From: Bacteroidales bacterium
GTDB taxonomy: Bacteria > Bacteroidota > Bacteroidia > Bacteroidales > UBA7960
Reading direction: 5' to 3'
Assembly (NCBI GenBank): GCA_003557765.1
Contig: PWNO01000068.1
Coordinates: 1 to 11,861, forward strand
DNA length: 11,861 nt
Part shown: positions 7,855-11,861 of the stretch, piece after piece
How positions within the stretch are numbered: position 1 is the first letter of the stretch
Layout: the number at the start of each line of letters is the position of its first letter
Program-made: the position numbers and the translations under genes
Notes under the pieces: generated by a model
Seen by the model: only the letters and a program-made list of their open reading frames with translations
What the model was told of the DNA's origin: nothing
Databases searched by the model: none

Positions 7855-8613
7855 ATGTTTATAATCTCTTATAATGTAAACGGCATCCGGGCGGCAGTAG
7901 CAAAAGATCTTCCGGCTTGGCTGGACACAGTTTCGCCTGATTTGATCTGCATCCAGGAAAGCAAGGCGCAACCGGAACAGATACCGGTGCATCTGTTCGA
8001 GGAACGTGGATACCACTGCTATTGGTTCTCCGCTGAGAGAAAGGGATACAGTGGCGTGGGCATCCTCAGCAAAGGACAGCCCGACCACGTGGAATATGGC
8101 ATGAACATTGAACGCTACGACAGGGAGGGCCGCCTGATGCGCGCTGACTTTGGCGACCTGAGCGTCATCAGTGTATATCATCCCAACGGCGGGAGTTCGG
8201 AAACCCGGCATTTGTTTAAAATGGACTGGCTGCGCGATTTTCATCAATATGTTGCACAGCTGAGCAAAGAAAGACCCAACCTGGTCATTGCCGGCGATTT
8301 CAACATCTGCCACAAGGAGATCGACATCCACGACCCGGAAAGACACCACCAGGTGTCGGGCTTTCTCCCCGAAGAGCGTGAATGGATGACCAGCTTTCTG
8401 GAAAGTGGCTTCGCAGACAGCTTCCGGCATTTCAACCAGCAACCTGAGCAATATACCTGGTGGAGCTGGCGCGCCAATGCGCGGGCAAGAAACCTGGGGT
8501 GGCGCATCGATTACAATATGGTGACCACGCCACTCGTTTCATCTTTGCAGGACGCCGGTATCATGCCCGAAGTGAAGCATTCAGACCACTGCCCGGCGTG
8601 GGTGAAAATATAA
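7855..8613 (+). CDS. xth: Exodeoxyribonuclease III (Xth/ExoA family AP endonuclease)
   Basis: 252 residues, normal for the family. It acts in base-excision repair: cutting 5' of abasic sites and removing 3' blocking groups and 3'-5' nucleotides from duplex DNA with Mg2+. The endonuclease/exonuclease/phosphatase fold motifs are all present: Asn7 in NVNGIRAA, Glu35 in IQESKAQ, Tyr108 in VYHPNGG, Asp148 and Asn150 in AGDFNICH, Asp219 in GWRIDYN, and Asp244-His245 in HSDHCPAW. These match the metal-binding and catalytic residues of E. coli ExoIII. An in-frame ATG 75 bases upstream (7780) exists. I chose 7855 because family conservation begins exactly at MFIISYNVNG and the upstream 25 residues look like untranslated leader. 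The TAA stop is the first three bases of a 6-base repeat array. No partner gene is adjacent. Confidence 0.95.
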   Translation: MFIISYNVNGIRAAVAKDLPAWLDTVSPDLICIQESKAQPEQIPVHLFEERGYHCYWFSAERKGYSGVGILSKGQPDHVEYGMNIERYDREGRLMRADFGDLSVISVYHPNGGSSETRHLFKMDWLRDFHQYVAQLSKERPNLVIAGDFNICHKEIDIHDPERHHQVSGFLPEEREWMTSFLESGFADSFRHFNQQPEQYTWWSWRANARARNLGWRIDYNMVTTPLVSSLQDAGIMPEVKHSDHCPAWVKI

Positions 8614-8640
8614 GGATAAGGTTGAGGTTAAGGCCAAGAT
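8611..8640 (+). repeat. 6-base tandem array starting at the xth stop codon
   Basis: Contiguous units TAAGGA, TAAGGT, TGAGGT, TAAGGC and CAAGAT. The TAA of the first unit is the xth stop codon. The same family appears inverted at 4243-4272. Confidence 0.7.
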
Positions 8641-8674
8641 TAGCCTCAAACCGCAAACACAATGCAAACCCGGG

Positions 8675-8707
8675 CTTTTTGACTTTTAGACCTTTTGTCC
8701 TTTTGAC
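8675..8707 (+). repeat. 8-base tandem array before the adaptor start codon
   Basis: On the plus strand, four YTTTTGTC-type 8-base periods end 12 bases before the ATG at 8720 (core CCTTTTGTCCTTTTGAC). On the reverse strand the units are GTCAAAAG, GACAAAAG, GTCTAAAA and GTCAAAAA. Both this array and the one at 827-874 are separated from their start codon by an AT-rich spacer containing ATTTAAA. Confidence 0.8.
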
Positions 8708-8719
8708 ATTATTTAAACA

Positions 8720-9973
8720 ATGAAAAACAAGAAATACATCCTGATCACCCTGCTGGCCCTCGTGGTGGCCGGACTTTGGTACTTCCTGCGGGAGGATGCC
8801 TATACCTTTGAGGCCATCACCGTGCCGGTACAGCGTGGTGACTTTGAAATCAGCGTTTACACCAGTGGCGAGCTGGAGGCCAAAAACTCTGAAGACATTT
8901 CCGGACCATCAGGTCTGCGGCTGGTTGGGATCTGGAACGCACAGATCGCTGAACTCATACCTGAAGGTACTGTGGTGGAAGAAGGCGACTGGGTGGCTAC
9001 CCTCGACAGGACGGAGATCTCCAACCGTATCCAGGACCTGGAGACGGAGCTGGAAAAGCTGGAGACCACCTATACCCAACTGATGCTGGATACCACCATG
9101 GAGATGCGGAATGCACGTGATGAACTGGTTAACTTGCAGTTCAATTATGAAGAGGCACAGATCAGCCTCGAACAGTCACAGTTTGAACCTCCGGCCACCA
9201 TACGCCAGGCTGAGATCAACCTCGACAAGGCTGAACGCGCCCTGAAGCAGGCACAGGAAAACTATGAACTGCGCCGGCAACAAGCCGAAGCACGCATGAT
9301 CGAGGTCAACGCATCCCTTAACCAGGTCCAAAGGCGCTATCAGAACATGCTGGAGGTGCTGGATGACTTTGTGATCCATGCACCCAAAAGCGGCATGGTG
9401 ATCTATCGGCGCAACTGGGATGGGTCACGGGTGACCGTCGGCTCCCAGATCAGCACCTGGGACAATACCGTGGCGACCCTGCCCGACTTCTCGGTGATGA
9501 TGTCGCAAACCTATGTCAACGAGGTGGACATCAGCAAGGTGCGTAGAGGTCAACCCGCTGAAGTGGTGGTGGATGCCTTTCCGGATCGCTCTTTTACCGG
9601 ATTTGTCACCGAGGTGGCCAACGTCGGGGAGCAAAGACCCAACCAGGATGCCCGGGTGTTCGAGGTCAAGATCCAGATCAATGAGTCAGACACCATCATG
9701 CGACCTAACATGACCACCAAGAACACCATCATCACCCACGTGGAGGAAGATGTGCTTTATATCCCCATTGAGGGCTTGCATACGTTGGATACCATCAATT
9801 ATGTATACCTCGATGCCGGCATCCGTCCGCAACGTCAACAGGTGATTGCCGGAATGCGCAACGACAACGAGATCGTGATCCGGCAAGGTTTGGAGGAGGG
9901 GAATCGGGTGCATCTTACGGTGCCGCCGAATGGAGAGGAGCTTCCGCTGGTGGAGGTAGGAAGTAAGAAGTAG
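8720..9973 (+). CDS. HlyD/MacA-type periplasmic adaptor subunit of an export pump
   Basis: 417 residues. The N-terminus is a single membrane anchor (about 6-23) after MKNKK. A split biotinyl-lipoyl-like domain (about 56-97 and 215-245, the second half starting VIHAPKSGMVIYRR) flanks a helical hairpin (about 98-212, Glu/Gln/Leu-rich). A beta-barrel (about 255-335, with RRGQPAEVVVDAFPDRSFTGFVTEV) and a membrane-proximal domain (about 340-412) follow. This is the order found in adaptors that link an inner-membrane ABC or RND transporter to a TolC-type channel. The neighbouring MacB-type permease gene 149 bases downstream favours an ABC pump; the substrate is unknown. The last residues, GSKK, and the TAG stop are encoded by a 7-base repeat array, so the extreme C-terminus probably reflects array invasion rather than selection. 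Confidence 0.92.
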   Translation: MKNKKYILITLLALVVAGLWYFLREDAYTFEAITVPVQRGDFEISVYTSGELEAKNSEDISGPSGLRLVGIWNAQIAELIPEGTVVEEGDWVATLDRTEISNRIQDLETELEKLETTYTQLMLDTTMEMRNARDELVNLQFNYEEAQISLEQSQFEPPATIRQAEINLDKAERALKQAQENYELRRQQAEARMIEVNASLNQVQRRYQNMLEVLDDFVIHAPKSGMVIYRRNWDGSRVTVGSQISTWDNTVATLPDFSVMMSQTYVNEVDISKVRRGQPAEVVVDAFPDRSFTGFVTEVANVGEQRPNQDARVFEVKIQINESDTIMRPNMTTKNTIITHVEEDVLYIPIEGLHTLDTINYVYLDAGIRPQRQQVIAGMRNDNEIVIRQGLEEGNRVHLTVPPNGEELPLVEVGSKK

Positions 9974-10009
9974 GAAGTAAGAAGTAGGAAGTAAGAAGTA
10001 GGCAGCAAG
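9954..10009 (+). repeat. 7-base tandem array overlapping the adaptor stop codon
   Basis: Eight units: AGGTAGG, AAGTAAG, AAGTAGG, AAGTAAG, AAGTAGG, AAGTAAG, AAGTAGG and CAGCAAG. Alternation gives a 14-base higher-order period. The first units are translated and one supplies the TAG stop at 9971-9973. Because the unit is 7 bases long and carries TAA or TAG, all three frames meet a stop within a few units. Confidence 0.9.
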
Positions 10010-10065
10010 AAAATGGGCATATGACTGTAACAATACGATGCAATCAACAATCGCAGGGTCAGCAC

Positions 10066-10114
10066 TTGACCTGTCCGCAGTTTATAGATGCAGGGGTTGA
10101 CCTGCCTGTAGTTT
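10066..10114. repeat. Pair of 18-base imperfect direct repeats between adaptor and permease genes
   Basis: TTGACCTGTCCGCAGTTT (10066-10083) and TTGACCTGCCTGTAGTTT (10097-10114) differ at three positions and start 31 bases apart, about three helical turns. Each is preceded by GCAGGG within a few bases. The second copy ends 8 bases before the permease ATG. They could be operator sites or another intergenic repeat; nothing decides this. Confidence 0.6.
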
Positions 10115-10122
10115 GAAGGTTT

Positions 10123-11484
10123 ATGAAATTCATTGAAAAATATTTGCACAATCTTAACCTGGCGCTTGAAGCAGTCATCGACAACCGTTTTCGTTCGATG
10201 CTCACTGCCCTGGGAATCATCTTTGGTGTTGCCGCAGTGATTGCTATGCTGGCCATCGGCAATGGTGCCCGCCAGGAGATCCTCGACCAGATGAAAATGG
10301 TGGGCATCAACAACATCATTATCCGGCCGATTTATGCGGAAGACGACCGGCGGGATGAGATGTCTGAGGGGCGCTTTTCTCCGGGGCTAACCCTCCAGGA
10401 CGTGGAAAGCATCTCACGCATCATCCCTACGGTAATAAGATCAAGCCCCGAGGTGCAGATCAGCGCTTATGCAATGAAGGGAACCATTCGCAGACCCGTT
10501 CGTGTGGCTGGGGTGACACCCGAATATTTTAAGGTATTCTCCCTGGATCTTGCCAGGGGAAGCATGTTTACGCCGCAGCAGATGCAAGATGGGGCGCCTG
10601 TCGCCGTTATCGGCAACAACATCCGGGCCATTTTTTTTGGAAACACGGATCCTATAGGCCGCCAGATCAAAGCCGGCAACAACTGGCTTACCGTGATCGG
10701 TGTGGTGGAAGACCGCATGGTGACGGATGATGCAGTCGAAAACCTTGGTGTGAGTGAATTCAACAATGTGATCTATACGCCCGTGCAAACGATGCTATTG
10801 CGCTTCCGTGACCGCTCGGCAGTGAGCATCACAGAGATCCAGCAGACACGTACGCGTGGTGGCAGAAGGGGTGGGGTGGTGATTACCAGCAGTTCAACCA
10901 ACAATAACGATGACGACGAACGGTATGCCAACTACCATCAGCTCGACAGGGTGGTGGTGCAGGTGGATGAGTCCAGTCAGTTAACGCCTACTGCGGATGT
11001 GATCAGGCGCATGTTGGAGCGGCGGCACAACCAGGTAGAAGACTTCGAGGTCATCATCCCGGAACTCCTGCTCGAACAGGAGCAACGAACCCGCGACATC
11101 TTTAACATCGTGCTGGGGGCCATTGCCGGCATATCCCTGATCGTGGGAGGTATCGGCATCATGAACATCATGCTTGCATCGGTCATGGAAAGGACCCGGG
11201 AGATCGGCGTCCGCCTCGCCGTGGGAGCCAAAAAGACCGATGTGGTCTTTCAGTTTCTCTCAGAATCTATCCTCATCAGCGTGGCTGGCGGCATCCTGGG
11301 TGTCTTCCTGGGTATTGGCCTCTCACGAGGAATCATGCAGTTTACTGATATCCTGACCATTGTCTCCATCAGCTCGGTGCTGATCTCCTTTGGCGTAGCT
11401 GCCGCCGTCGGAATCCTCTTCGGCTATATGCCTGCGAAGAAGGCCGCCGAGAAAGATCCGGTGGCGTCACTCCGGTATGAGTAA
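10123..11484 (+). CDS. MacB/FtsX-type ABC transporter permease
   Basis: 453 residues. It shows the MacB periplasmic core plus FtsX layout: one N-terminal membrane helix (about 27-47, after NRFRSMLTALGIIFG), a large periplasmic domain (about 48-325), then three helices (about 326-350, 381-402, 413-435). The coupling region GIGIMNIMLASVMERTREIG (343-362) and the closing DPVASLRYE are typical. There is no ATPase domain (no Walker A or signature motif), so a separate ATP-binding protein is needed, and none is encoded in this window. With the adjacent adaptor it probably forms a mechanotransmission-type export pump; the substrate is unknown. Residues about 233-268 form a low-complexity stretch (Arg/Gly, then Ser/Thr/Asn/Asp) that looks like a loop insertion in the periplasmic domain. 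No clear promoter precedes it, so co-transcription with the adaptor gene is likely. Confidence 0.93.
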   Translation: MKFIEKYLHNLNLALEAVIDNRFRSMLTALGIIFGVAAVIAMLAIGNGARQEILDQMKMVGINNIIIRPIYAEDDRRDEMSEGRFSPGLTLQDVESISRIIPTVIRSSPEVQISAYAMKGTIRRPVRVAGVTPEYFKVFSLDLARGSMFTPQQMQDGAPVAVIGNNIRAIFFGNTDPIGRQIKAGNNWLTVIGVVEDRMVTDDAVENLGVSEFNNVIYTPVQTMLLRFRDRSAVSITEIQQTRTRGGRRGGVVITSSSTNNNDDDERYANYHQLDRVVVQVDESSQLTPTADVIRRMLERRHNQVEDFEVIIPELLLEQEQRTRDIFNIVLGAIAGISLIVGGIGIMNIMLASVMERTREIGVRLAVGAKKTDVVFQFLSESILISVAGGILGVFLGIGLSRGIMQFTDILTIVSISSVLISFGVAAAVGILFGYMPAKKAAEKDPVASLRYE

Positions 11485-11498
11485 GAAGGTGTTATATA

Positions 11499-11675
11499 GC
11501 ACAACATATTTGACACTTTTTGGCATGCAGTTTTAACATTATGATCGCAGGTAATTCAACAGATATTTTTCTTTGAAATCCGCCTTCATAAACCCCTAGA
11601 GGGGGTTTCAAAGAAAAATATCACAAGCTTGATTTTCAAAATTTTAACAAAACCATAGTGTCAAATATGTTGTGC
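11499..11675. mobile_element. MITE-like or invertible element with perfect 19-base terminal inverted repeats
   Basis: GCACAACATATTTGACACT (11499-11517) is the exact reverse complement of 11657-11675. The 177-base element is about 33% GC by hand count, much more AT-rich than the neighbouring genes, and has no ORF of note. A second perfect inverted repeat is nested inside (11562-11578 with 11606-11622). Outside each arm, after three bases, stands TTAT (11492-11495 and 11679-11682). If real, that would be a 4-base target duplication with element ends at 11496 and 11678. It begins 14 bases after the permease stop. No transposase or recombinase gene is in the window. It could be a non-autonomous transposon, an invertible segment, or a long transcript-end hairpin. 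Confidence 0.6.
11562..11622. repeat. Nested 17-base perfect inverted repeat with competing inner hairpin
   Basis: GATATTTTTCTTTGAAA (11562-11578) pairs perfectly with 11606-11622. In the 27-base loop, AAACCCC (11590-11596) can instead pair with GGGGTTT (11602-11608), which overlaps the first bases of the right arm, so two folds compete. On the plus strand the stem is followed by a mixed sequence rather than a T-run, so a standard intrinsic terminator is not evident. Confidence 0.75.
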
Positions 11676-11683
11676 AACTTATC

Positions 11684-11704
11684 AAGCAGGCAGCAAGCAG
11701 TAAG
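11684..11704 (+). repeat. Short 7-base array, three units, same family as 9954-10009
   Basis: Units AAGCAGG, CAGCAAG and CAGTAAG. CAGCAAG is identical to the last unit of the longer array after the adaptor gene. It lies between the inverted-repeat element and the elbB promoter. Confidence 0.65.
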
Positions 11705-11729
11705 CTTTTATTACCACACCATTTTTTAT

Positions 11730-11737
11730 TATATTTG
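11730..11737 (+). promoter_or_regulatory. Bacteroidota-type -7 box for the elbB-like gene
   Basis: TATATTTG is a full match to TAnnTTTG, 29 bases before the ATG at 11767, predicting a leader of about 20-25 bases. A T-rich CTTTTA (11705-11710) lies about 20 bases upstream, where a weak -33 box would be expected. The gene therefore probably has its own promoter, outside the inverted-repeat element. Confidence 0.5.
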
Positions 11738-11766
11738 TGGGTGTTGAACCCAAAAAGTGAAGAGAT

Positions 11767-11861
11767 ATGAAGAAATTTGCAGTTGTATTGGCAGGAAATG
11801 GTGTGTTTGATGGGGCAGAGATTCACGAGGCCACCCTCGCGATGTATGCCATTAAGAAACA
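11767..11861 (+). CDS. elbB: ElbB-like glutamine amidotransferase-like class 1 protein (N-terminus only)
   Basis: Only 31 codons and two bases are present before the window ends. The reading MKKFAVVLAGNGVFDGAE followed by IHEATLAMYAIKK matches the strongly conserved start of ElbB (known from E. coli as an isoprenoid-linked protein of the DJ-1/GATase1 superfamily), in particular the G-x-G-V-x-D-G-A-E-I-H-E-A pattern. E. coli ElbB has been associated with increased lycopene yield and with glyoxalase activity; the cellular role is not settled. The catalytic Cys region lies beyond the window. A good -7 box stands 29 bases upstream, so it is likely transcribed on its own. Confidence 0.85.
   Translation, partial: MKKFAVVLAGNGVFDGAEIHEATLAMYAIKK

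Noticed and set aside
9954..10009. CRISPR-like array
   Set aside because: The units are only 7 bases, contiguous and without spacers, and no cas genes are present.
11590..11608. Classical Rho-independent terminator after the permease gene
   Set aside because: The GC hairpin AAACCCC/GGGGTTT is followed by CAAAGAAAAA on the plus strand, with no T-run, and it competes with a larger stem. Termination there is possible but not shown.
11499..11675. Integron attC site
   Set aside because: No GTTRRRY and RYYYAAC boxes at the ends, no integrase and no cassette genes. The perfect outer repeats fit a transposon-like or invertible element better.

Overview
The window looks like a chromosomal segment of a Bacteroidota member. 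The evidence is a secreted GH13 protein ending in a type IX secretion (T9SS) sorting domain, a perfect Bacteroidota-type -7 box (TAnnTTTG) before the last gene, no convincing Shine-Dalgarno sequences, and several protein types common in that phylum (a large AsmA-like protein with a coiled-coil tail, and a MacA/MacB-type adaptor-permease pair). I cannot place it below phylum from sequence alone.

Layout. The left arm is on the minus strand: an OmpA-like lipoprotein (1-810, C-terminus cut by the window edge) lies downstream of a T9SS-secreted alpha-amylase-family protein (1010-3808). A roughly 590-base region without a gene (3809-4400) separates this arm from a rightward arm. That arm holds an AsmA-family inner-membrane protein (4401-7679), exodeoxyribonuclease III (7855-8613), an HlyD/MacA-type adaptor (8720-9973), a MacB-type ABC permease (10123-11484), and the first 31 codons of an ElbB-like protein (from 11767).

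How the genes relate. The proteins are mostly cell-envelope components: an outer-membrane/peptidoglycan lipoprotein, a secreted glucan-active enzyme, an AsmA/TamB-like protein and an export pump. Only the adaptor and permease clearly work together, and no ATPase gene for them lies in the window. xth (DNA repair) and elbB look like independent housekeeping genes.

The unusual content is mainly between the genes. (1) A 177-base, AT-rich element at 11499-11675 has perfect 19-base terminal inverted repeats and a second perfect 17-base inverted repeat nested inside, with no ORF. It looks like a MITE or possibly an invertible segment. (2) Degenerate short tandem arrays with 6-, 7- and 8-base units occupy several intergenic spaces. 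Arrays of the 8-base unit sit 12-16 bases before the start codons of two unrelated genes, in the same sense orientation. The stop codons of xth and of the adaptor gene lie inside 6-base and 7-base arrays. (3) Within a gene, the AsmA-like protein carries a tandem duplication of about 122 residues with patchy near-identity at the DNA level.
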